From: Blumeriella jaapii
Lineage: Eukaryota; Ascomycota; Leotiomycetes; Helotiales; Drepanopezizaceae
Assembly (NCBI GenBank): GCA_009599575.1
Contig: VWND01000023.1
Coordinates: 360,501 to 424,500 of the forward strand
Direction of reading: 5' to 3'
Length of the DNA: 64,000 nucleotides
Every line of letters starts with the position of its first letter. Position 1 is the stretch's first letter. Below are positions 1 to 11,333 of the stretch, in pieces. The translations under genes were made by a program, and so were the position numbers. The notes under the pieces are model-generated. The model was not told where the DNA came from, made no database searches, and saw only the letters and a program-made list of their open reading frames with translations.

Positions 1-1197
1 TAGCCATGTTCTGCTATTCGTGTATATCGTTGATCATGAAGCAAGTTCGCATTGCCAGTAAGTGGAGAGTCGATGGTTGTGCATCCGAGACCGTATACTG
101 ACAGGCTGCACAGGAGAATTGTGAAACGGCAGGGTTTTTATCACATACCTGGGCCAATTTCTTAAGCTCATCCCGGTGAGCCTTCGACTTTTCAATCAAT
201 TTGCGCTCAATGTACATGATCACCATTTCTACGATCTCAGCATTTCGAAACAGAAATAGACCGTGTTACCCACTGATGGCAACTCGGTTCTCTACTCCTC
301 TTGGGACAATAAGATCTGACCTATTGTTAGTTAAGGTCGGGGAGCGTGCCGAGATATTGAAATATTTACCTGCAACCTTTCTCTGAGGCTCGACATATTG
401 CTCGAAGTTCGGCTTTACGAAGGCAAACCATTGCTTGATGCAACCTTCGATATCCCTACCACGTTCGGAAACATCTCTAAGGACTGTACGGCTGTCAGCT
501 ATCAACCTCAATAGATCGGGCGGCGGTTTACTTCTTCGAGATAAGCAGGTATCTGCATCTGCCTCGCAAAATATCTGGACGAAAGTGAATCAGTTCCAGA
601 AGCCAGAAGCGGATGTCCAAGTTGCATACCTTCATGTCCAAAAGCTCGAGTACTCTTGGGTCATACAAAGCAAATATGCCCTCCAAGATGAGAACGTGAG
701 GAGAGTAAATCGAGGTCGTCTCCTTCTCTCTGGCGTGTTTGGCAAAAGAGTATATTGGAATTTCGGCTCTCTTTCTGAGGATATGAGGTCAGTATAGAAC
801 AAGCAAGAAGCAGGTATCGCAAAAGCCAGGAATTAATTGGTGGAAGTCGACGGAAAAGATGTCTACCCATTCTTGAGATCTCTCAATCTCTCAACCAGCA
901 CATCGAAATCAATGGCCTCCGGTGAGTCGAAGTCGTATTCATTGAGAAATGCCTTTCGAGACGATTCTGCGTCCAGGCTCTTGTAGAAAGAATCCTGCAC
1001 GGATGTCAGCTGAGATAGGGTCGGGGGTGGGATCATCGAACCATGGAAAGAATGACCACCCACGGCAGGCTCAACTTCGAGACAATAGCATGGGACAAGG
1101 TGGACTTCCCAGAGCCGGAGGATCCAGCGATGCCGATGATACAGACATCTTCCCAGGGAGGGGAATAATGTGCCCGTTTGCTCTCGATATCGGTCAT
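1..1197 (-). CDS. URK1: Uridine kinase, 3' end outside window
   Basis: Phosphorylates uridine and cytidine with ATP or GTP in cytosolic pyrimidine salvage. The start is ATG at 1197, followed by a short hydrophilic leader and the P-loop GIAGSSGSGKST at about residues 22-33. At least seven exons are needed: 1197-1042, 994-867, 774-630, 574-532, 483-370, a short exon near 320-270 and one from about 230 down. Spliced segments in order are SMDSFYKSL, YDFDSPEAIDFD, EIPIYSFAKHAREKETT, IYSPHVLILEGIFALYDPR, IFCEADADTCLSRR, RDIEGCIKQWFAFVKPNF and IVPRGVENRVAI, all hallmarks of the family. Yeast-type enzymes carry a UPRT-like C-terminal domain; that part would lie to the left of base 1. Two donors use GTTCG instead of GTAAG. 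It is divergent from GID8. The family call is firm; the last visible exon is uncertain. Confidence 0.9.
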
Positions 1198-1761
1198 TTT
1201 CGTGGTCGTCGTACGCCCGTCGGATCTGGGCGGCTGACGACAACAATCAGATATCTAGTCGAGTCGGAGTGTGTTGTTAGATCATGTTCACGAGGCAACG
1301 AGTGAAAGAAAGGGGAGAAGATAGAGGGAAAACAAGATTGTGATTGTCGACGATGTCCTCAGCTAAGGTAGCCTTTGAAGATGGGCATATCGTACCTATG
1401 TATGTATATATCTATCTGACTCTACCTTATTCATCTTCATTTTTCTTCGTGAAGTTCCAAGCAGTCAGTTGGAATTGAGTTAATCACGGCCTTCCGAGAG
1501 AATTTAGCGCCGTCAAGCGCCGTCAAACGCCGTAAGCGCCAGTCCGGCCAAATGAACCTCCGGCCTCCGATTAACCCTCTGCAGCCCACCAAATCAAAAT
1601 CTGCAACTTGTACCTCCCAACCTACTGTACAGTAGGTCACTACACACCAACCATCTCGACTTCAACCTCTCCTCCTCTGCAGGCGAAGTGTCGGAGACTC
1701 CAGCTCTTCTGCACAACATCTAACGCCGCATGGAGACCAGATGATCAGTGTAGCTGTCAGA
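1198..1761. promoter_or_regulatory. Divergent intergenic region, uridine kinase / GID8
   Basis: 564 bp separate the two divergent start codons, so both promoters and 5' leaders must lie here. It contains a perfect 16 bp palindrome, CCTACTGTACAGTAGG, at 1621-1636, and a short direct repeat of GCCGTCAA units near 1507-1535. No open coding segment stands out. Confidence 0.5.
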
Positions 1762-3017
1762 ATGGTAAGTACAGCTACACCGCGTTACCGTTGTCCCCCA
1801 GCCCATCAGTCTGGAGTCCAAGCTGACCCCCATTTCCCTGTGACTAGGCTTCCTCTACGGCTTCGACCACCACCCCGTCCCTCCGTCACAACTTCGAGAG
1901 ACGCGTTGAGGACGTTAAACCACTGAAGAGGTATGAAGTCGCCTACCCCGAGAGCTTCAATTCAGCTCCGCAGCCCGTCGTGCTCGAGGCAAACACCTTC
2001 ACATATGATATGATGACTTCTATCAACTGGGAATCTCTCCTAAAAATTACGCATGCGGAGAACCAATTTAGTTGCTTGTCTGATCCATTGTCTCGGCGCA
2101 TCCCAAAGACTTTTCACTGGAGCATCTCTAGTTGGAAGATGTGCTAACAGCTCCTATGATCGATAGCGACATTAATTCTCTCATCTTCGATTATCTCACC
2201 ACCGAAGGATACCCGTCTGCCGCTGCCAAGTTCTCCAAAGAAGCGAACCTCAGACCTCGGCAGGAGGAAGACTTGTTGAGGGCTCGTCGACAGATTCAGC
2301 AATTCATCCACTCGGGGGAGATAGAGGAAGCGATCAAGGCCCTAAACGAGCTTGAACCCCATGTATGTATTGACGTTCCTGCCTTGCTCTCCCTCCGTTG
2401 CCTTGATTAGATCGTTCATGCACCACTCATATAGCCTCCGGGTCGGTGATGAGAAAAATACCTAATACTTCAGTCCTCAGTATGAGCAACAACAGTCACA
2501 AGCACCGTTGCGATTCCGATCTTTACACGTCCGCTAGCTAACGTGCGAAAAGGTTTTAGATGATGACCCGTCGTTGTTCTTTGCCCTACTTCGACTACAG
2601 CTTGTTGAGTTGATTCGCAAATGCAATGCCACCCCTGGAAGCGATATCAGCCCGGCTTTGAACTTTGCCACCGAGTATCTAGCCCCACGAGCACCCACAA
2701 GCAAGGGGTTCATGGAGGATCTAGAAAGAACTATGGCGCTGCTCGTCTTCCCTCAAGACAGTCTCGAGCCTCCTCTTGCAGCCTTGTTAAGACCTGAGCT
2801 TCGACGTACTGTTGCTGATCGGGTTAACAAGGCTATTTTGAACTCTCAGAACGCCAGGCGGGATGCTGCCATTAGGAACCTAGTTCGTCTACGCGCATGG
2901 GCCGAAGACACCGCTAGACAAACCAAGAAGGACTTGCCCAACCATTTGGAGCTTGGTCTTGATGGAGAGGAGAGGGCCGGCTCCCCTGGAACTGGACCTG
3001 AGCCTATGATATCGTAA
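1762..3017 (+). CDS. GID8: GID/CTLH ubiquitin ligase subunit Gid8 (LisH-CTLH-CRA)
   Basis: Scaffold subunit of the GID/CTLH E3 ubiquitin ligase, which in yeast degrades gluconeogenic enzymes when glucose returns. Exons are 1762-1764, 1848-1930, 2167-2362 and 2553-3017, giving 248 residues. The first coding exon is only the ATG: GTAAGT follows it directly. The joins give RRVEDVKPLKSDINSLIFDY and NELEPHVLDDDPSLFFALLR in frame, with branch site GCTAAC before the last acceptor. The LisH motif is at about residues 30-60 (DINSLIFDYLTTEGYPSAAA), followed by CTLH (RQIQQFIHSGEIEEAIKALN) and the CRA region (SPALNFATEYLAPRAPTS). The length is normal for fungal Gid8. The 236-nt second intron is long for this genome; a spliced 5' UTR upstream of 1762 is possible. 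Confidence 0.93.
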
Positions 3018-4331
3018 AAGACTGGTTTGGACATAACGGTGTAACGATCATGGATGAGAAAGGGTCTTGGCGTTGCATCAGATTTGGCATTCGAATACTT
3101 TGCGCGGAGTTACATGGTTGAAGGCAGATCACATGGGGCGAGGCATCGGCGTGGGGGCTTTCTGCTGTTCTCGGTTTATTCAGGGCGATGGTTGTTGTGA
3201 TACCAATGTAAATGGAAACGATCGTTGATTCCAGACTGTCCGATTGTGCATCGGGTGTGAGGCTGAGACGAGAGAGTTGGGAGCACAGCTACCGGCTTGG
3301 TAGATGATCCGCTTGCAGTTAGCTCTGATCTGCCGACGTCCACAATACGCTCTTACAGTATGTGCCTTGTGCATCATCTAATCAGCGGGACTGATCAAAA
3401 TCTCTTCGAGGTCGCCGCGTCGGTTGCCCGATTTTGACTTTGCAGACAAAGAGAACCGTCTCAACCGCCGAAAAAGGAGTTTGTTGCAATTGAAAAAGCT
3501 ACAGGTTCGTACCAGCACCGCGTCTCGGCATTGAGTTTAGTCCATGAAGTCGAAGGATCCTAGATGGAGTGAGTAAATGACTTTGAACCTAAACAAAAGG
3601 CCGACGAAGCCAAGATCTCACAAGAGATTACCATGGTTTGTTCCTATTTGCTTATGCCAACGTCGCCGTGACGCTCAAGCTTAAAGAGTGTTTTTCCAAT
3701 CGACTTCAAGCTGAGAAACCGACCTTGAACCGAAACGGAAACTAATGCTTGATAACTCTAATTTCTTGAACCGAAATGGAAGAATGTTCGGTTACCCGCT
3801 TGGCAGATTATATACGTGCCAGTTGGAATTGTGATTTGTGGTTTTTGCTTTTTTGTTCTTTTTTGTTTTTGACGACGTGCATACTGTACATGTACAGACA
3901 TACAGGACCTGCTTAGCCTCAGAGGCTGCCAAACCCGGGAGTTCCGGACTCTCGTCCGACCCGGCTACGTCAGATGGCGGGAAGCGGGCCATGAGAACGC
4001 AACCAACGACCTCCCTCTTCTCCTCGAACATCTTCATTCTCCCCCCGTTGTCGTTAATTCCTCTTCTCTCCAACCTCCTACTGTACTGTACCTCCTACCT
4101 CTATACTCCTACCGCCATACTCCTACCTCCTCACTCGTCTCGTCGTCGCCAATTCCTCTTCTCCTCTACCTCCTCCACCCTCGTCTCGTCGCCAATTCCT
4201 CTTTTCCCCTACCTCCACACGCCTCTCGTCCCCGACACCTCCCTTGGCCCCTGCGAACATGATACGCGCAGCATAGTATCATCTCCGATTCCACACCTAC
4301 AGTACAGTACATACACGGAGTGTCAGTGGCA
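3018..4331. other. Intergenic: GID8 3' region and NDE promoter/leader
   Basis: No gene seen. The last 300 bp are C/T-rich and carry a roughly 40 bp unit repeated about twice (4134-4213, containing TCGTCGCCAATTCCTCTT) and CTGTACTGTAC / AGTACAGTAC elements at 4082-4092 and 4301-4310. Pyrimidine-rich leaders are common before strongly expressed fungal genes. Confidence 0.5.
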
Positions 4332-6460
4332 ATGCAGCGGCAGCGGCCAGCCGCCTCTCTTGCGCGATTCGCCCTCATTCCGACAGCAAAGAATCGCAGC
4401 TCGCCTCTGCTCCGTCAACGAACAGATCTGATCTGTACACAACCAAACCGAAGCTCATGTCATTCCTTCCACGGTCACTCGCGACCGACAACCTCGTTCT
4501 CCTGCGCTCAATGGCAGCAGCTTCTGCGGCAGCGTGGAGTTCGCTTCGTCTCAGGGAAGCCACTTCCACAGCGCCGCTCCCGGGTCTTGAACTTCGCATA
4601 TAGATCAGCAGCGTCGCTTGGAGGCGCCTTTATCTTTGTGGGCGTCGCTGTGGTAGCGTTCTTCGTGTACGATGCGACGACTTATAAAGCTTTAGAAACC
4701 TGGAAAGATTTAAGTGTGTCGGAGGTTGCTCTGAGCCCTCGACGGGGTGGCCCCAAGAACCTGCCCATTGCGGAGGTGCTCATCGACGACGATGATTGTG
4801 CAGAAATGCAGAGGCAGAAGGACAAGCCAAAGCTGGTGATACTGGGAAGTGGATGGGGATCGGTAGCGCTGCTCAAGACACTGAATCCAGAAGAATATCA
4901 CGTGACTACCATTTCGAATTCAAGTCATTTCTTATTCACGCCCATGCTCCCGGCGGCTACTATTGGTACACTGGAGTTTCGCTCACTGGTTGAGCCTATT
5001 CGAAGGATTGTGGCCAGGGTCCGAGGCCATTTCATCCGAGCAACCGCTGAAAGTGTCGATTTCTCGGAGAAGCTCGTGGAGTTGTCACAAAAGGACAACG
5101 AGGGCCGTGAAGTACGATTTTACCTCCCCTACGATCGATTGGTCATCGCTGTAGGATCGTCTACGAACCCTCACGGTGTAAAGGGACTGGAACACAGTCA
5201 CTTCTTGAAAGATATTGATGATGCACAGAAGATCCGGAATCACATCCTCACCAACCTGGAGTATGCCTGTCTTCCCACGACGTCTGATGCCGACAGAAGA
5301 CGTCTGCTCTCTTTCGTTGTCTGTGGAGGCGGCCCTACCGGCGTGGAGTTTGCAGCTGAGCTCTTTGATCTGCTCAACGAAGATCTGACAGCCCAATTCC
5401 CCAAGATCCTCCGAAATGAGATCTCAGTACATCTCATACAAAGCCGAGGTCATATTCTGAACACATATGACGAGACGCTTTCCAAGTACGCGGAAGAGAG
5501 GTTTGCTCGTGATCAGATCGAGATACTCACGAATTCACGAGTGAAGGAAATTACCAAAGACAAGATCTTGTTCACTCAAAAGGGGGAGAATGGAGAGACT
5601 ATCGTCAAGGAACTACCTGCCGGCTTCGTACTTTGGTCTACAGGAGTTGCTCAGACAGAATTCTGTCAACGCATTTCCGAGCAGCTCGGAAACGTCCAAT
5701 CCAATCGCCATGCTCTCGAGACTGATACACACCTTCGCCTAAACGGAACGCCCCTAGGAGATGTATATGCCATTGGAGACTGCTCGACTGTACAGAACAA
5801 TGTTGCTGATCACCTGGTAACCTTCCTTCGCACCCTCGCTTGGGAGAAAGGTAAGGATCCAGAGACCGTCCAAATCACATTCAGCGAATGGCGTGAAGTA
5901 GCTCAAAAGGTCCGTAAGAGGTTTCCCCAAGCCGCCGACCACTTGAAGCGCTTAGATAAGCTTTTCGCCGCCTACGACAAAGACCAGTCTGGAACTCTGG
6001 ACTTCGGCGAGATGCGTGAGCTTCTTATGCAAATTGATTCTAAGCTCACTAGCTTGCCCGCTACGGCGCAGCGTGCCCATCAACAAGGGCAATACCTCGG
6101 ACACAAGTTCAACAAGATGGCTCGCGCAACTCCAGGACTGAAGGCGAACGACATCCGGGATGGGGACCTGGACGAAGCTATCTACAAGGCTTTTGAGTAC
6201 CACCACCTTGGTAGCTTGGCCTACATTGGAAATTCCGCTGTCTTCGATTTTGGCGGCGGATGGAACATGGCCGGTGGAATTTTTGCAGTTTACGCTTGGC
6301 GTTCTATTTATTTCGCTCAGAGTGTCAGTCTTCGGACCAGAGTCCTGCTGGCGATGGACTGGGCGAAGAGAGCGCTATTTGGGAGGGGTAAGCATTCATT
6401 CTTTGCATTTTCTAAACTCGAAATGTGCTAACTTATGCTATAGATCTCTCGAACTGGTGA
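4332..6460 (+). CDS. NDE1: External alternative NADH dehydrogenase with EF-hand
   Basis: Rotenone-insensitive type II NADH dehydrogenase. It oxidises cytosolic NADH at the outer face of the inner mitochondrial membrane and reduces ubiquinone without pumping protons. Exons 4332-6387 and 6444-6460 give 690 residues; the second exon adds only the end DLSNW. The frame upstream is open but has no ATG, so 4332 is the start. An Arg/Ser/Gln-rich presequence precedes a membrane anchor at about residues 92-118 (GGAFIFVGVAVVAFFVYD). The FAD site is VILGSGWGS (about 165-175) and the NADH site is FVVCGGGPTGVEFAAEL (about 328-344). An EF-hand, YDKDQSGTLDFGE, lies at about 547-560, as in the calcium-dependent Neurospora 64 kDa enzyme. 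The intermembrane-space orientation is inferred from the anchor and from the family. Confidence 0.95.
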
Positions 6461-6630
6461 ACAGGGAAAATGGGAAAGAAGTGACCAACGCTACAGTGCG
6501 TGAGCTCGGAATGACGCCCCCAGATCATGTACAGCACTCGGAGTGTCGCCTACATGCATGCTCGTTTGCCAACAAACGATCAATCACGTGGAACCGAACC
6601 GAGTGGTTTCCACGTCAGCTTAATAAGTAA

Positions 6631-6700
6631 TCAGCATGGCTTGGAGGCTCCTTTACATTCTGTGGGAATTGCTATGGTAGAGTGTCCTTCGTGTACGTAG
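6631..6700 (+). pseudogene. Decayed fragment of the NDE membrane-anchor exon
   Basis: About 70 bp here align to the upstream NDE gene at 4604-4673, which encodes its membrane anchor. Shared blocks, in the same order and spacing, are GCTTGGAGG, CCTTTA, TGTGGG, TGGTAG and CTTCGTGTACG, with a few small indels. No frame survives. It lies about 170 bp past the intact gene's stop, in the same orientation, as expected for an old tandem duplication that decayed. Alignment was by eye. Confidence 0.5.
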
Positions 6701-7281
6701 CCATGAACATGGATTTGTCACGGAAGATGGAAAATGAGATAGCAAATTTTCAGCTAGTTATGCCAACAGTTTTTGGCTAAGCCATTCTGGCATCTTCTCA
6801 AGTGAAACCCTGGCCTCAACATTCCAACCTCCAAAGCTGGAGTTCGGCCTTCAAGATCCTTCCACCCTTGTCTGGCTCTCTAAGCGATGCCAGCAACTTC
6901 TGGTGCGAAATCGATGTTGGGTTGAGTGAAATGACTCTGAAGCGAAATGAGAATGCCTTGATGATAAACCACTTCATTCTCTGCCCGAAAATTCTGCTTG
7001 TAACACATCCGTAAGGCGGCTATCTTCAACATGGATCCACCTATCATTCACGACCTTTCTTAGCCTGCTGGGATGCGTCCTGCGTTCTGGGCTGAGGCCT
7101 CGGGCTCCTTCCATCCCCGTCCGTCTACTTAGCGTTAAGTCGCGGGAGGGCCAGGCCGAATCGGCTTAGTCTAACTCGCGGCAAACGCCATCACATATCG
7201 TTACTCCATCAGTGAGACGATCGCCAACGCAGAGAGGCATTCTGGAATTTCTCTATGTGAAGGACCCTTCTTCTCCCATCA

Positions 7282-7305
7282 CCCCCCCCCCCCCCCCCCC
7301 CCCCC
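7282..7305. repeat. C24 homopolymer
   Basis: Uninterrupted run of 24 C on the plus strand. A second run of 22 C sits at 41519-41540. The true length is unreliable in any sequencing technology. Confidence 0.95.
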
Positions 7306-7904
7306 GCTCCTTTCTTCTATCCAAAGCTCCCTGACTACTCGAAGGGCCACATAATTGCGGCAACGTGTAGCGAACGAAGGCCATCTGTACGGAGACGCCA
7401 CTGCAAAAATGCCGGAATAGCGAGCGAGGTCGGTTCATCCTCCTTCCTCTCCGGCTTTCGTGACAATCCAATCCTGCTCGGGAGCCTCACACGATCCGCC
7501 GCCAACCATCCAACCATCCATCAGGAAAGCCAAGAAGAAAGACGACGGTCGCCACGTTTGCGTTGGAAGCCAAGGCCAATAAGAAGTCGAAGGCTTTGGT
7601 CCTGTAGAAGCCCCCTACCGCGCGCTAAGTTTCGGTCCTACCTCATCCCATACCAGCCATAGGAGGACCGAGAAACCCACGGTCAGAGTCTCAAAAAGAG
7701 TGTGCAGGCACCAGACCAGCTGGCCGTTTTGGGGACGACCTGATCAACTGCTTACTCCGTTTCAACATTCTCTAAATGTGGCGAGCTTCAGCAACGTCCG
7801 TCCATCTTGACACGAGGCAAACCACGCCTTTGCCAACACCCTACCCACCACATAAAGACCTTTTAACACATTGCGCACGTTCGACGCCACTGCGGGTGTT
7901 TTGC

Positions 7905-8110
7905 GTTCAATCGTTCAATCGTTCAATCGTTCAATCGTTCAATCGTTCAATCATTCAATCATTCAATCATTCAATCATTCAATCATTCAATCATTCAATC
8001 ATTCAATCATTCAATCATTCAATCATTCAATCATTCAATCATTCAATCATTCAATCATTCAATCATTCAATCATTCAATCATTCAATCATTCAATCATTC
8101 AATCATTCAA
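7905..8110. repeat. 8-bp tandem satellite TTCAATC(G/A)
   Basis: About 25 copies of an 8-mer in perfect phase. The first five units (7906-7945) are TTCAATCG; all later ones are TTCAATCA, so the array changed type once, at 7946. Because 8 is not a multiple of 3 and the unit makes no stop, every plus-strand frame is open through it and repeats an 8-residue motif (QSFNHSII). This explains two 130-codon reading frames here that I do not accept as genes. Confidence 0.97.
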
Positions 8111-8785
8111 TTCGCACCGTGCACCGTGTGTTACTGCTCGCCAAGCACCCGCGCAACCAAGTTGCTAGAATCGCCCGAGAAGCCGGAGACGGCTGGCTGG
8201 CTGGCAAGATCTTTACACGACCCCAAACACACGCCTCCACTCAAGCTTCGACGACACACCCGCAAAGGATAGTCGTTGTCGTCTTCGGATGACGCCATCG
8301 AAAATAGTCTCTTTTGCAACTTTGGTTCACACGGATAGATCATATTGACCTTTGATTCAGACGTGTTGGTGTTGGGTCACTTGAGATAAGCGAAGGGCCA
8401 TAACCGGTCACTGAATTAATTCTCCACTCGATAGCTAGCTAAGGTGGCAGTGCCTGAGTAGATGATGTGGAAGCTCTGTTTTGGTCGATGAGGCAGAATT
8501 AAATTCCATTGCATATAGCCTGGTGCTTGTAGCCCTCCTCCACAATCGGCCGGCTCTTTGCCAGAAGCACCTGCAACATTTTGGACCTATCTGTCTCGTT
8601 CGTAGAATCCTGAAAGCATCTGTCTGGGCTTGCCATCCCTTCTAACGGGGTATTCAACATGACCGTTTTGTACACGTTGGCGCGATTCTAGCCGAAAGAG
8701 CCGGATGCCGAGTCCGCTTAAATTTGCTGCCTCTCATGGCTGCGAGATTATGGCAAGATTTCTGAAGTGGATCTGCTTTTTCATT

Positions 8786-10078
8786 TCAATACCACATGTT
8801 GATGAGCTCTTCACTGACGGCGCTGGGCGTTAAGACGCCTGTCTCAGTGATGAGGGCTGAAACAAGAGCTGGTGGCTGGGAAAGTCAGCACAGCACGTAT
8901 GTGGAAAGACGCGCAGAAATGTTAGCCAAAGAACCGCGACGAACTCGAAATCTGATTTTAGTATTGCGGCACCGAACGTTCGCCAATAGAACCATGAACA
9001 TCGACCAAATGCTGTAAAGATGATTGCTGCATAGACCTGAGGCGTTAGGAAAGCAAGAAACTTACAGTAAAGTCAACAGCATCCGAGGCTTGGTTTGGCT
9101 TAGGCATCGGCACATTACCGAAGTACTCGTCTGTCGGCGTCCGATCTGCAAATTTCTTCTCCTCTTCAGATAAGCCCATCTCCTCTTCGGTTTTGAAATC
9201 GATGACTTGCTGATCGATGCCGAGATCGTATTGACCGAGTGGGTACAGTCGAACAAATTTGTGGCTCTCCGCGGCAACATAGAATGGTTTCCCAGCTGCC
9301 TTTGCCAACAGCGCAATCTGATACGTGCCCAGCCTCGAAATGATGCCTCCGTTCTCGACTACTCCCTCGGCACCAACAATGACGAGGTTGACTTTACCCA
9401 GCGCATACCCGACAGCACCTTCGCTGATAATGGCGACCGGCACTCCTTTAGCCCTTAGTGATGCCACAACGGCTTTGCTTTCGGAGCTGCGCGCATCGTT
9501 CATCACGTAGATGACCTTGAATCTGACATTTCCTCCCGTCTTACTCGCCTCTGCAGCCTTTCCAAGCAGCGTACCCACCACTCGGGATCCGCCGTGAGTC
9601 AATACGACGCTGCCATCTCGAATGAAATTCCTTCCACACGCGGCAATCTTCTCTCTCGCAGCCTTTGCTCGGGATACAAAGAGACGTCCATTACTCAGCA
9701 GATGTTGTCGTACTGTATCGAAATCCCCGGTACTCGTAGGCTTCATAGAGCTTATCATGTAGCGCTGGAACAAGTCTGTACCTGCGGACAGAGAGATTGA
9801 ATTGGGTACCCCGGACTTGAGATAGCCGGACTGCGTCTTGACAATGTCGAGGAACTCAAAGACAGTATCTACCTTGGACTGTACGAGGAGCTCAATGAGA
9901 GCTTCAATTGCGGCGACCGGCATGGTGATCTCGGGGTCTTCGTGGAGCAGACGCTCGTAGATCTTGACAATGCTGCCGAGAGTCAGTCGCGGCATCTCTT
10001 GATTGCAAGGGATTTAGGTGTGCTTTACTCGTGGGGATTGCCCGTAGACTTTTGAGGAACATTTCCTAGACTCGCCAT
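8786..10078 (-). CDS. GCN3: Translation initiation factor eIF2B alpha subunit
   Basis: Regulatory alpha subunit of eIF2B, the GDP/GTP exchange factor for eIF2; the alpha subunit senses phosphorylated eIF2 and so controls general translation. Exons 10078-10029, 9972-9066 and 8875-8786 give 348 residues. The first splice restores NPHDIVKIYERLL (acceptor CGGCAG with branch GACTGAC) and the last joins DFT to PPALVSALITETG, ending in SAVSEELINMWY. Typical blocks are EITMPVAAIEALIEL near the N-terminus and, in the Rossmann-like C-terminal half, LTHGGSRVVGTLL, VNLVIVGAEGVVENGGIISR and GKPFYVAAESHKFVRLYP. A continuous frame hides both introns, so a one-exon model would be wrong at both ends. The length is normal. 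It is divergent from the NECAP-like gene, with 308 bp between the starts. Confidence 0.95.
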
Positions 10079-10386
10079 TTTGTTTGTGTTCCTGTGTTCC
10101 AGTGTTCCTGTGGTTGGGTTGTGATCTGGTGGAAGGGCAAGGCTAAGGAAGACAAGAGGTCTTCCGGAATTTCGATCCAGCACGTGACGATAAGAGCTCT
10201 TATCAGAAATCACTGAACGAAGCACAGAATGTAGCCACCAGTATCTACAGCTACAACCACAATGCTCCGCAGCTACAGATAGCTACCACACACGACAAAT
10301 CAATTCACCCCAAACCTAGATCTCGTCTCGTTCCAAAAAGCAAAACATTCAAAGAAAGACAAAAGCAAAAAACAAAAACAACAGCC
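10079..10386. promoter_or_regulatory. Divergent promoter, eIF2B-alpha / NECAP-like
   Basis: 308 bp between two divergent ATGs must hold both promoters. An A-rich tract (AAAGCAAAAAACAAAAAC) directly precedes the plus-strand start. No other motif is assigned. Confidence 0.5.
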
Positions 10387-11177
10387 ATGGAAACCGTCGA
10401 CCCCGCCACAGGCCGTCCGCTTCCCACCGACGCCATTCAACGCATTCTCTTCATCGCCCAAACAGTACATGTCTACAACATCCCCCTCTCACCAGCACCA
10501 AAGGTTACGTAGCCGCGACTTGGACCGCCGACAACAACAAGCGGCAGATCTTCTCGGCGCGTCTCCGCATCCTCGAAACCGCCATACCTACCCCCTCCGG
10601 TGGGGAGACCCTCAAAACAGACATCTTGCTCGAAGACCCGAAGAACGGACAGTTGTTTGCTGCGGCTCCATACACGGTGCCAGGAGCGGTAGAGCAAGTG
10701 CTGGATTCGAGCCGCTTCTTCGCCGTCAGGGTGGAGGGAGAAGGTGGGCGCAAGGCGGTGCTGGGCATTGGATTTGAGGAGAGGAGCGAGGCGTTTGATT
10801 TCAGTGTATCCTTGCAAGAGGTGAGGAAGACCTTGGGCCTGGAGGACAGTGCAAAGTACGGAGGGAAGAAGCCAGCGAAGGAGGACAAGCCGGTGGAGAA
10901 GAAGGACTTCAGTTTGAAGGAGGGAGAGACCATTACTGTTAGTATTGGTGGGAAAGGGATGGGGAGGAGAAAGCAGCCAGGCGAGGAGTCGAGCAAAGGG
11001 CTGTCAGGCTTCTCGTTACCGCCGCCGCCTGGAGGAGGCTCGACGGGCTCGCTTTTACCTCCACCGCCCAGTGCACAGGAAGTCAAGGCTCAGAAGAGGC
11101 TCAGTCTCGAGCCACCCAAGTCTGAAACCATCGAAGATCTCGGATTCGATGATGGCGAGTTCGGAGAGTTCCAATAG
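10387..11177 (+). CDS. NECAP-like adaptin-ear-binding coat protein, frameshifted
   Basis: Clathrin-coat accessory protein of the NECAP (DUF1681) family, which binds AP-2 and acts in endocytosis. ATG at 10387 opens METVDPATGRPLPTDAIQRI, then LFIAQTVHVYNIP. The frame then breaks at the C5 run 10482-10486. One more C would continue as PPLTSTKGYVAATW and run unbroken to the stop at 11175. The PH-like fold continues with RQIFSARLRILET, TDILLEDPKNGQLFAAAPY, SSRFFAVRV and GIGFEERSEAFDFSVSLQE. The C-terminal tail is Pro/Gly-rich and ends DLGFDDGEFGEFQ, like the WxxF/acidic AP-binding ends of the family. Total length is 791 nt, one base short of 264 codons. A 31-nt intron over the break would leave the wrong frame. 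A sequence indel is more likely than a dead gene, because the rest is intact. Confidence 0.85.
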
Positions 11178-11333
11178 CGGTGCGAGTAGACACACCAACA
11201 TAAATGCCGTCAAAAAGATTCTCTCATTTCCTAATCTCGTCTTGCGATACAGAAAGACCCTGAACTCTAGCAAGCGTGCTGCCTCATCACATCACATCCG
11301 GGGTATTCGCCTTCGATTTCAGGGCGAACCTTC

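Larger units (their letters stand above)
6461..8785. other. 2.3 kb gene-free stretch with repeats
   Basis: No reading frame here looks like a conserved protein. It contains a decayed fragment resembling the NDE anchor exon (6631-6700), a C24 homopolymer (7282-7305) and an 8-mer satellite (7905-8110). The remainder has normal base composition and shows nothing else I can support. Confidence 0.6.

Noticed and set aside
7776..8272. Two 130-codon plus-strand frames with SFNHSIIQ repeats
   Set aside because: They are created by the 8-mer satellite, which is open in all plus frames; nothing conserved flanks it.
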